Source: Zygotorulaspora mrakii (taxonomy: Eukaryota; Ascomycota; Saccharomycetes; Saccharomycetales; Saccharomycetaceae). Taken from it: 64,000 bases of DNA. Of the stretch, positions 37,543 to 45,407 are shown piece after piece (the first letter of the stretch is position 1; each line of letters opens with the position of its first letter). The notes under the pieces were generated by a model. That model searched no databases, was not told the DNA's origin, and saw only the letters and a list, made by a program, of their open reading frames with translations. The position numbers and the translations under genes were made by a program. The stretch is from NCBI RefSeq assembly GCF_013402915.1, contig NC_050719.1:1550001-1614000 (forward strand), written 5' to 3'.

Positions 37543-40477
37543 GACAAATCGAAAAGGGGGAGCACATCGAGATCAGAACAATTGCGAAACAGAGAATGAT
37601 AAAACAAATGAAAGAAGAGCAATGATGAAAAGAAGTGGGCGCAGGAGTAAGCTTGATTTGGATCCTGTTATGGTTGATATTGCACAATATCTCAATGATG
37701 AACTGGGAATGGATAATCCGGCAGATGACGTTAATGAGAGTATTGAAGAAGTGAACGCTCTGGATGGTGCCAAACCTCTCTCTATCCAGGATAAATCAAC
37801 ACTTACTGATATGGCATCCAACATCAAGGAAAAGGAAGTGTTACAGAATAGTGAAAATAGTGAAAATAGTGAAACTGAGAACGACGCCGCTTCAAGTGAT
37901 TATGACGGACCGCAAGAATCAGGCGAAAATGATAATTTGACCGAATCAGCCTCTGTGATTGCAGAAGGACATCGAGTTAATAATGCGACGACTGAGGAGG
38001 TTCGAGAAGTGCTGTCTTCTGCCAAAGGAGTGGAGAGTAATCGCGTTGCGAAACCTGTAGAACCATCTTCAAAAAATGAAGTGGTAGCTAATGGTGCTGA
38101 TATAACAGAACCTTCTAGGACTGTAAATAAACAGAGTCCGAAGGCTATTTCTAATTCAGCTTCCACAGAAAAATTTGAAGTAGTGAATAGGGATTCTCTC
38201 AAGCACAATGCAACAACTTCAAATGGCGATATTTCAAAAAGCACAGTACAGGATCGTATGGTAGAGTTAGAAAAGGAAGTAGATGTTGAAGACGTGACAG
38301 AAACATCTTTATCATCTTTTGTCAATGTGGAAGTGCCAGATACGAAGGCAGAAATATCACTGATTGACAGCGACGAAGGAGTTTCCCCACCGGTTGATGT
38401 CTCCTCGCCAGACGCTGGTGAACTTGGTGTAGATCAGATGACTGCTGAACTGGTATCAAGTGAGAGGAAAATGGAGGCAGAAAATCTAGTAGAAACTGAT
38501 ACAGCTAGCGTTAGTGCCAGTGACTTGAAACCGGACCACTTCAAGATTTTAAAGACAACGTCTCCTAGTTTGGATGACGAAATCCTATCTGAAAATGCGG
38601 TAACCTGCAATATCGAGGAAAAGCAATCCAAAGAAGATGATAAATCAGCTGTGACTGACGGGACTACATTAAAGAATGGAATTAAAGCCTCTTTGGCAGC
38701 CGGAGCAACAGTTTCTCTTAATCAGGGTGTTGAAGATGGAAAAGAAAAAGAAATAACACCGAAGCTTGAAGCAGGCGAACCAAAAACTTCTGATCCGAAC
38801 GTTGCAGTTGAAGATCCCAGTACACATATCGCAGAAATGCCCGACGGTGAAGTTGAAGTGGAACAGAATGTCGGAAATAAATTAACAGAATCTAAGGCAA
38901 TTCATGGAAAGCCTGTTGAACATCCGGTGGACATGATCAGTTCTAACCCCAAAGAACACTCACATCGCGACAGTCTAGAAAATACTAAAGAAGAAACATC
39001 AAGTGAAAAGGAAATGCCTATTGTGCTTGCCGCAGAAGACGATTTTGATCAGCCAGAGAATGTAGAAGTTATAGTACATCCAAAAAGTAGTGTTGAGACC
39101 GTGGAAGAGCTGAGTAGTCCGGACCTCGCAACGAAGGAGCCACAACCTGTAAAAGAAGTAGCTACATTTTTAGTTGACGAGAACGAGAGACGGACCAAGG
39201 GTGAGGGTGAAGAACCGATTGTGGTCGTGCACGATTCTTTAGTTAAGGAGACGGTGAAGCAGGGCAACAACGAAGATGAAGAATTGGTCGGGATCAAGCA
39301 GGAAGGTTCATTGAAAGAAAAAAGAGAAATGGGCAGCGTCGAAGATGCGCAATTGGCTCCCGCCGAGCAAGGAGCTTCTGCCGAAAAGACAGAGAAAATG
39401 AGCAGTGAACAGGACGGAAAAGCGACAATCTCGGTGCCCGGGTCCCTCGTCAGTGACAAGGGTGAAGCAGCTAAAGTTGAAAAATTGGATGCGGTCAAGC
39501 AAGGAGCTTCAGTTGAGGAGCAGGAGAAATCAGGCCAGGATTATGATGAGAAAATCACAGAGCTCGCGCAGAATTCTGCTGTCGACGAAATTGAGAAATC
39601 AGACGAAGACGACAAAAAACTGGCCGCGGTCAACCGAGGTGCTTCTGTCCATCAGCCGGAGGAATTAGGCAGTGAAAAAAATGACGAAGTCACAGGGTCC
39701 GAGCACAAACCCTTTTTCGAAGCGAAACAAGAACCGGGCGAAGATACCCCCGCCAAAGACGAAAAAGAATCGACCAAAGCAAAAGAAGTGGCCTCCGTGG
39801 GGGATGCAATAGCTGATGTCCAGAGTTTTATTGACGACGCGGTAAAAAAGTTGGTAAAGACGGATCTTGACGACGAGCCTGTGGTCGTAACCAGGAAAGA
39901 TCTCGAAGATCTCGAAGATCTCGAAGATGTTCAGGTTGGAACTGGCGATGACGTCAGTTCTGGCATCCCCACAATCTCCGAAGTCCCTGGCACCAGCGCC
40001 GCTGGTGCAGAGGCCGCAGATGGCTTCAAGAGCATACTGGATCAGGATACGGAGGAGCTGCTCGCTAAACTAGAAATGATGGACGATTCGGCTCTCTCGT
40101 CTCTTTTGAGCACTCTCGAGAGCGACAAAAGCAAATCCAAGACGCAAGAAGCATCGCACATAATAAGAACAAGCGAGATTAGGGCCGAAAACGAGAAAAA
40201 ACCTATCTACATCTACACGTCCTTGGCAGGTGGCGGGTTTCACATGATCCCGCGCACTAACCGACTGGTCACAATACTGACGGCCAACCGCGTACAGTTC
40301 GAGTACAGAGACATGGGCACGGACCCCGAGGCCAAGAGAGTATGGAGACTGTATAGCCAGCAGAAAACTCTTCCAGGAATAGTCCGCGGACGAGATGACT
40401 TTATTGGAAATTGGCAAGATATCGAGGAGGCCAACGAGGACTACAAATTAAGGGAGCTACTATACGATACGATTTAA
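37460..40477 (+). CDS. AIP5: AIP5-like protein, C-terminal part with glutaredoxin-like domain
   Basis: Long open frame (1005 codons from its first ATG at 37460), in the +1 frame relative to the preceding one. The part before about 37530 is probably not used, and protein-like sequence is clear from MMKRSGRRSKLDLDP at 37622 on. About 800 residues are disordered and acidic, with loose repeats (EQGASAEKTEKMSSE, KQGASVEEQEKSG, NRGASVHQPEELGSE) and a DLEDLEDLED tract. The last 110 residues form a glutaredoxin-like domain (PIYIYTSLAGGGFHMIPRTN, FEYRDMGTD, LPGIVRGRDDFIGNWQDIE) without the active-site CxxC. This matches S. cerevisiae Aip5, whose C-terminal domain dimerises and binds actin. See findings for the frame junction. 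Confidence 0.85.
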   Translation: MIKVMRSFHKICRMPHCLLKSAKRGKIETNRKGGAHRDQNNCETENDKTNERRAMMKRSGRRSKLDLDPVMVDIAQYLNDELGMDNPADDVNESIEEVNALDGAKPLSIQDKSTLTDMASNIKEKEVLQNSENSENSETENDAASSDYDGPQESGENDNLTESASVIAEGHRVNNATTEEVREVLSSAKGVESNRVAKPVEPSSKNEVVANGADITEPSRTVNKQSPKAISNSASTEKFEVVNRDSLKHNATTSNGDISKSTVQDRMVELEKEVDVEDVTETSLSSFVNVEVPDTKAEISLIDSDEGVSPPVDVSSPDAGELGVDQMTAELVSSERKMEAENLVETDTASVSASDLKPDHFKILKTTSPSLDDEILSENAVTCNIEEKQSKEDDKSAVTDGTTLKNGIKASLAAGATVSLNQGVEDGKEKEITPKLEAGEPKTSDPNVAVEDPSTHIAEMPDGEVEVEQNVGNKLTESKAIHGKPVEHPVDMISSNPKEHSHRDSLENTKEETSSEKEMPIVLAAEDDFDQPENVEVIVHPKSSVETVEELSSPDLATKEPQPVKEVATFLVDENERRTKGEGEEPIVVVHDSLVKETVKQGNNEDEELVGIKQEGSLKEKREMGSVEDAQLAPAEQGASAEKTEKMSSEQDGKATISVPGSLVSDKGEAAKVEKLDAVKQGASVEEQEKSGQDYDEKITELAQNSAVDEIEKSDEDDKKLAAVNRGASVHQPEELGSEKNDEVTGSEHKPFFEAKQEPGEDTPAKDEKESTKAKEVASVGDAIADVQSFIDDAVKKLVKTDLDDEPVVVTRKDLEDLEDLEDVQVGTGDDVSSGIPTISEVPGTSAAGAEAADGFKSILDQDTEELLAKLEMMDDSALSSLLSTLESDKSKSKTQEASHIIRTSEIRAENEKKPIYIYTSLAGGGFHMIPRTNRLVTILTANRVQFEYRDMGTDPEAKRVWRLYSQQKTLPGIVRGRDDFIGNWQDIEEANEDYKLRELLYDTI

Positions 40478-40622
40478 GGATAAACACTCGCTAACACAGC
40501 CCCACAGCCACGCATAGCTAAGCATCAAACAAGGTCACGAGGAGCCCCAACTTATTTATTTTTTATTTGTTTATATCAATCATCGATGCTCACACCATGA
40601 TCACATCCACGACACAAAAACT

Positions 40623-40630
40623 TGACGTCA
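40623..40630 (+). promoter_or_regulatory. CRE/ATF site TGACGTCA
   Basis: Perfect 8-bp palindrome TGACGTCA, the site of ATF/CREB-type bZIP proteins (Sko1, Aca1, Cst6 in yeast), in intergenic DNA 146 bp after the AIP5 stop. Confidence 0.5.
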
Positions 40631-40900
40631 GTATTTCATTCTCTGACCTCACCCAAACAACCGGAAAAACTGAAAACCACACAGGGCCCGTTCCGACCGC
40701 GGTGTACGGGTCCCTCCTAAACGAACTGCCATGCGATGCGTTCCGCATGGGGAGTTTAGCGCCGCCGCGGACGCCGCTTATAGCGCGGTGCGCCGAAGGA
40801 ACCTGTCGTAATAGCCAGAACCGGAGCGAAAGCCAATGGCAAAAATCGGTTCTTTTTCGCGCCCAGGTTATCAACCAGCACTCGGCATTCGATGTCCGTC

Positions 40901-40926
40901 CATCCGTAAGCGTTCGCTTACGGATG
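40901..40926. repeat. Perfect 12-bp inverted repeat, 2-nt loop
   Basis: Arms CATCCGTAAGCG (40901-40912) and CGCTTACGGATG (40915-40926) separated by TT. A further 7-bp inverted repeat (CCATGCG/CGCATGG) lies about 170 bp to the left. Confidence 0.9.
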
Positions 40927-41090
40927 TGCATGCGGGAAAAACTCGGATGTCCCGCCTGTCGAACCTGCTCTATACATGGCAAAGCTTAACAGGTGTCAAC
41001 TGCAGAACCCCGATTACGCTCCCCTGTTTCGACCGAAAAAGACCGAGCAACAGCCGATTATCGTGCTTCGCCACCGCGGGCAGGGCACGT

Positions 41091-41138
41091 GACACCTCTG
41101 CGTCGGCACAGCAGCGGCGGTGCCGACGCAGAGGTGTC
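41091..41138. repeat. Perfect 19-bp inverted repeat, 10-nt loop
   Basis: Arms GACACCTCTGCGTCGGCAC (41091-41109) and its exact complement GTGCCGACGCAGAGGTGTC (41120-41138), with a 10-base loop. It forms a very stable GC-rich hairpin or a large dyad. It is not followed by a T-run, so it does not look like a terminator. Confidence 0.95.
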
Positions 41139-41414
41139 TGGGCGGCCCCACGCACGCCCAGCCTCACCAGCCCCATCTTACTAGTAGCGCCAACACCACA
41201 TCCAGGCCTGTCGACGTGTGCGATGCGAGTTACGGCGTGGCAGGGGTGCCATCTGACGCACGTACGAAGCGACGGCGGACCTTCCCCTGTAGACCGAGAA
41301 AAGGCTGAACTGCGCAGAGTCCGCTTCTTTTCTGGCGCTCCGCTCTCTGGTGAGGTGTATGGGGCCAACGCTCTTCGTATCCCACGCTTCAAAGAATGCC
41401 AGGTACGGCCGAAA

Positions 41415-41438
41415 GACGTCAGCGAAGACGTCAGCGAA
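41415..41438 (+). repeat. 12-bp tandem repeat with GACGTC cores
   Basis: GACGTCAGCGAA occurs twice back to back and is followed by a degenerate third copy (AACGTCAGGAGC) and another GACGT. The GACGTC core resembles half of a CRE-type palindrome, so a cluster of bZIP sites is possible. Confidence 0.8.
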
Positions 41439-42042
41439 AACGTCAGGAGCGACGTAACGAACGCTCCACGGCAAGCCCGCGAGCGGAAATAAGGCGCCCA
41501 TGCACAGCTGCATGCGGAACGCTGGCGGAACCATTGCGGAACTCCTTTTGTCGTGTTTATCTCATAGAATGTCCTTTCTGGACACTGCATTCTCAGACAC
41601 CGAATGCTTGTTCATGTACGAAGTATTACGAATAGTCTGCGCATACCGCTCGCATACTGTGATTTCTGATGACGGATGCTTGAAAAGACGAAAAGGGATG
41701 ACTAGGAGGGGAAGGGAGAATAAGAAACAAAGGGGTATATTTTTTTCAATTGTTATAAAACAAATTACATTACGACATTATTTGGAGATGGAAGTAATAA
41801 GAAAAAGGACGTGAGTTGATCATTTTATCTGTTGAGAGCTCATCGAACAGGAAGCAGATCGGAGGTCGAAGTCTTGGTTTTCTGCTTTTTAATCGCATCG
41901 CACTGTGTTGTGTACTGTACTATATTATATCGAGTGGCATACCGGCGGGATCGTGAGGTATTGTGTGCTCTAGTATCTGGAATAGGTAGAGAGGAAGAAG
42001 ATCTGGAAGAAAACGAAAAGCGCCAAGAGCCATCGCGACTGT

Positions 42043-44769
42043 ATGTTCATCAAGGAGATTGCATCCGACTTGACGGTTTTCACATTATCGAACGTCAATG
42101 ATGCGATTTCGTTCAAGCCGCAACTGTGTTTCGAGGTGCCCAGACAGGACTACCAGGCGCTGAAGGAGAACTACATCAACTTCACAGGCACGTCGATCAG
42201 GAAAAACAGATCGAGACTGTATTTCTTGCCCACGAACGTGTCGGATGAATTGCAGAAGTTGAATCCGTCGATACCGGAGGACGCGAAAATCGTTCCGAAT
42301 GACGGCAAGGTGTACTACAAGAACAGACTGATCTCGGAGCTGGATTACGAAAACGTTAAACGAGTGGAGATAGCATGCGCGTACATTGCATACACTGCGC
42401 TGAACACGTTTGTGCATTTTGAGACCGAGGTGGTGCAGGGCAAGTCGTCGTACTCGGCAGCAAACAAGTCTGGAAACCAGATCGCGCACAATCTGTTGAA
42501 TAGCAGCAATATTAAAAGCCAGGGCGGCAAAGGCCACGCAACCAAGAGTAACAATTACAACGACAACAGCAGCAGCAACAGCAACAGCAACAGTAATGAT
42601 TATGATGAAGATGATGATGGGTCTCCAAGCGAGAGCCTCATGAAAGCTCTACGAAAGGGCAACATACTGGGATTCAGAGAGCTAGGACACGTAGTTGGCA
42701 TAACGCCATGGCATTTTCACAGAGTCTTCAAAGTTATCACAGGCCTTACCATCAGAGAATACGGTCAACTTTGCGTTGAGTTCATCAAAAAGAACCAGGA
42801 GATCATTGACACATGTAAGGTGAGAGTCGAGCAAATGAAGACAAAGCAACAATTCTCATGCCTAGACGATGCAGACTTCTTAAAGGATGGTAGCATACAG
42901 TATGCCCCAACAGAGGATGTCGTTTTATTACATGAGTATTTCATTGACCCTAATAAATCGAAAGAATTCAAGACTAGAAAAAGCTCAAATTCTAATAGTC
43001 ACCCTAACAATACCCAAACAGACACGACTACTAATAGTAATGACAGTAATATCAAAAACTCTAATGATTTTAATTCCAAACCCACAAGCACTGCTACTAA
43101 TGATAATAGATCTAATTCGAATCCAGTCCCCAGCATCGTGGGCAACTCAAATTCAAATCCAACTACCAACTACAGCTATAATTCAAACTACGGTTTCAAC
43201 TCAAATCCTACTAATATTCGATATGCAAATACCAATAGCTATGGGGTATCTACTACCATGGGTCAAGAATCTTTTCCGAAGAAAACGTTCAAGAGTAGCG
43301 AACATTTATCAAATTTAAATGATGAAGTATCGTCAACATCCCAGAGGTCTGAAATTAGAAAGAGGAGAAGTTCTGTGATGCATGGTAGGATGCAACGTGC
43401 TGCCCAAAATTCGATTACATCAAATTCTTTGCTCTATGAGTGCCTGACATCACCGCCGGGAGATCTCAACTTATCGGAGTACTGTAATGACATGGAAAAT
43501 AATGAACTAGATAATGGTAATGAGACGGACACCAGTGGTGCAAGCAGTGTGTGGGAAAATCAGAATAATATGTTCCCACCTGCGCAAGCAACTAGATCTG
43601 CCTCGCCTTCAACAGCTTCCAGGAAGAATAGTATTATTTCATTTACAAGTGGTGGTATACCATCAGGTATCCCGTCCGAAATCGTGCAAAAGAGTCAAAC
43701 TAACCATAAAATCTCCAAAAGGAAAAGCGTATCCTCAGGGAATAACAACAATCATGAAGCATTGCAGCAAAATATGCTGCACAGAAGGAATAAAAGTGAT
43801 GTCGAATCAATAGGCTTAAATATGGAACCATTACAAGCGGAACTAAGTTTAGACTCAAGGCTATCTTTGTCACCACGCGAATACCCCATCGAGTTCAATT
43901 CGAATGTCTTTAACAATTTACAGTCACCGACAACAGCGTCAACGACGTCCAAGTCCAAACATGACAGCATAAGAGATACGGGTGATAATGGATTTTTCAA
44001 CGGCGACATTACCAATGGGCTTGATTTTACTGTTAACGACAGTTCTATCGACTACAATATGATGAGTATGTCAAATGTAACACCAATGGCAAATAACGAC
44101 GGCACAAATATAATGAATCCAACATCAATGGCTGATATTTCACTCTTTGATAATTCTCTGATGGATCAAACACCAGTTTCCAATTCAAATAATAATGCTG
44201 ATTCCGGAATAAGTTCCATGCTGGGAAGTTCAGGGCTAGCGTTACGCAGTAAAAACCAGGGCGGTAATGGTGTTAAATTTGAAAATCAAGATATTCAACT
44301 AGACGCTCTTTTAAATGACGCAAACATTCTATATGACGGGAATTCTTTAACTCCGTCAGCTACTAGTATACTCAGTTCCATGGATAATGGCAAGCTGATG
44401 GCCGACCTAGGTAGTATGGTGCCCAAAAGTGCCAACAATGGAAGTGCCAGAAATAGCAGTAAAAATCTAGCGTCGCTGAGCGGCGTTCCATCTAACAATA
44501 GTAAGGTCAGCCATAACAATTTTAAAATGACTCCTGCGGGATTGGATTCTGCAGATCCACCGATTAGATTAACGGACCATCAATCAGGCCCAGATTACTT
44601 TTTCAATCCAGGAAATTGTATAGATGACGAGGCCGGTTTGTTGTTTGATTCCAACGGGTTACTCACGGGCAGCGATGGGCTTGTATTACCAAGAGATGCA
44701 ACTAATTTGCACACAACCACAACTGCTAACGCGGGAAACAGTAACGATCAATCCTTATACGATTTTTGA
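42043..44769 (+). CDS. AraC/Ada-type helix-turn-helix regulator
   Basis: 908 residues from the ATG at 42043. Residues about 195-255 contain a convincing AraC/Ada-type DNA-binding unit: FRELGHVVGITPWHFHRVFK (211-230) followed by VITGLTIREYGQLC, very like the helix-turn-helix of bacterial Ada. Residues 1-130 may be a degenerate Ada metal-binding domain (FTGTSIRKNRSRLYFLPTNV), but the four zinc cysteines are missing, so methyl transfer is unlikely. A poly-Asn/Ser loop (about 165-190) interrupts the region before the HTH. The rest is Asn/Ser-rich with acidic-hydrophobic patches (ISLFDNSLMD, LDALLNDANILYDG, LLFDSNGLL) that look like activation domains. No S. cerevisiae counterpart sits between AIP5 and GSY. 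Probable transcription factor, target unknown. Confidence 0.82.
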   Translation: MFIKEIASDLTVFTLSNVNDAISFKPQLCFEVPRQDYQALKENYINFTGTSIRKNRSRLYFLPTNVSDELQKLNPSIPEDAKIVPNDGKVYYKNRLISELDYENVKRVEIACAYIAYTALNTFVHFETEVVQGKSSYSAANKSGNQIAHNLLNSSNIKSQGGKGHATKSNNYNDNSSSNSNSNSNDYDEDDDGSPSESLMKALRKGNILGFRELGHVVGITPWHFHRVFKVITGLTIREYGQLCVEFIKKNQEIIDTCKVRVEQMKTKQQFSCLDDADFLKDGSIQYAPTEDVVLLHEYFIDPNKSKEFKTRKSSNSNSHPNNTQTDTTTNSNDSNIKNSNDFNSKPTSTATNDNRSNSNPVPSIVGNSNSNPTTNYSYNSNYGFNSNPTNIRYANTNSYGVSTTMGQESFPKKTFKSSEHLSNLNDEVSSTSQRSEIRKRRSSVMHGRMQRAAQNSITSNSLLYECLTSPPGDLNLSEYCNDMENNELDNGNETDTSGASSVWENQNNMFPPAQATRSASPSTASRKNSIISFTSGGIPSGIPSEIVQKSQTNHKISKRKSVSSGNNNNHEALQQNMLHRRNKSDVESIGLNMEPLQAELSLDSRLSLSPREYPIEFNSNVFNNLQSPTTASTTSKSKHDSIRDTGDNGFFNGDITNGLDFTVNDSSIDYNMMSMSNVTPMANNDGTNIMNPTSMADISLFDNSLMDQTPVSNSNNNADSGISSMLGSSGLALRSKNQGGNGVKFENQDIQLDALLNDANILYDGNSLTPSATSILSSMDNGKLMADLGSMVPKSANNGSARNSSKNLASLSGVPSNNSKVSHNNFKMTPAGLDSADPPIRLTDHQSGPDYFFNPGNCIDDEAGLLFDSNGLLTGSDGLVLPRDATNLHTTTTANAGNSNDQSLYDF

Positions 44770-45407
44770 AGTTTTTCTGTAACTAATACATACTTATAAA
44801 CACATTTCCACCATCTTCCTTCTTCCTTCTTCTTCCTTTTTCCATCTTCCTTCTTCGTGTAACCCGTCTTCAAGCTATCTCATTTCCTAGCGTCGTTCTC
44901 CCCCCACATTCCGGAGATCTGTGCGAGTCCACTGTTGCTAGCTAGCCATCTGATTTCTTGGCTCTCCCAGATGGACTCCCTCCTTGGTCACACTTGACTT
45001 GGACGTCCGAAGAAGGAAACATTGCATTCAACAACCGTGCTGCTGCATTCACTCAATTCCTCATTTCCTCACATCCCTCTATCCGTTGGCACTTAGTTCC
45101 TCAATTCAGCTTGTCTATGCAACGCAGTTCCCAATTGGAACATTATCAAATGCGGGCGCTATTCCGAGCCGGGGGGGTTGAAGAATTAAAGGGGGACCAA
45201 AAGTGGAGGTAACTGGCGGGCATTTTTAGGAGGGGGTAAAAATCATGATATAAAAATGGAACGAAGGAGTTCGAAAGGAAGGATGATGGTACATCTATAA
45301 AAGTATTTATAACTTGTTTTGATTTTTGTGATGCTCCAGTAAGGGAATTGAGGCTCTGGTGTTGATAATAGGTCTAGCAGTATCGCAAACAGAATATTGG
45401 AGAGTAA
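44770..45407. other. Glycogen synthase promoter region
   Basis: 638 bp. It begins with a pyrimidine tract of CTTCCTTCTTC repeats (44812-44860). Stress-response-type AGGGG elements lie at 45190-45194 and 45231-45235 and a C-run (CTCCCCCCAC) near 44900. TATA boxes are at 45249-45256 and 45296-45303 (105 bp before the GSY ATG). An 84-codon frame at 44958-45212 is considered chance. Confidence 0.6.
45190..45235 (+). promoter_or_regulatory. Pair of STRE (AGGGG) elements of GSY
   Basis: AGGGG at 45190-45194 and 45231-45235, about 175-215 bp before the glycogen synthase start. AGGGG is the Msn2/Msn4 stress element, known to control glycogen synthase in S. cerevisiae. Confidence 0.5.

Larger units (their letters stand above)
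40478..42042. other. GC-rich regulatory region with hairpins, upstream of the AraC-like gene
   Basis: 1.56 kb. From about 40680 to 41540 it is clearly GC-rich compared with its surroundings and carries perfect inverted repeats (40901-40926, 41091-41138), a tandem 12-bp repeat (41415-41438) and a TGACGTCA site (40623-40630). Several overlapping frames on both strands (up to 218 codons) are by-products of the GC-rich composition, being Arg/Cys/Thr-rich and without families. From 41540 to 42042 it is AT-richer and probably the core promoter and leader of the next gene. Confidence 0.6.

Noticed and set aside
37380..37640. Intron as an explanation for the AIP5 frame change.
   Set aside because: No GTATGT-like donor and no TACTAAC branch site are visible in the junction interval.
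40836..41590. Long overlapping frames on both strands (218 codons plus, 206 codons minus) in the GC-rich region after AIP5.
   Set aside because: They overlap each other, are rich in Arg, Cys and Thr, mostly lack convincing starts and show no family. High GC content with few stop codons explains them.
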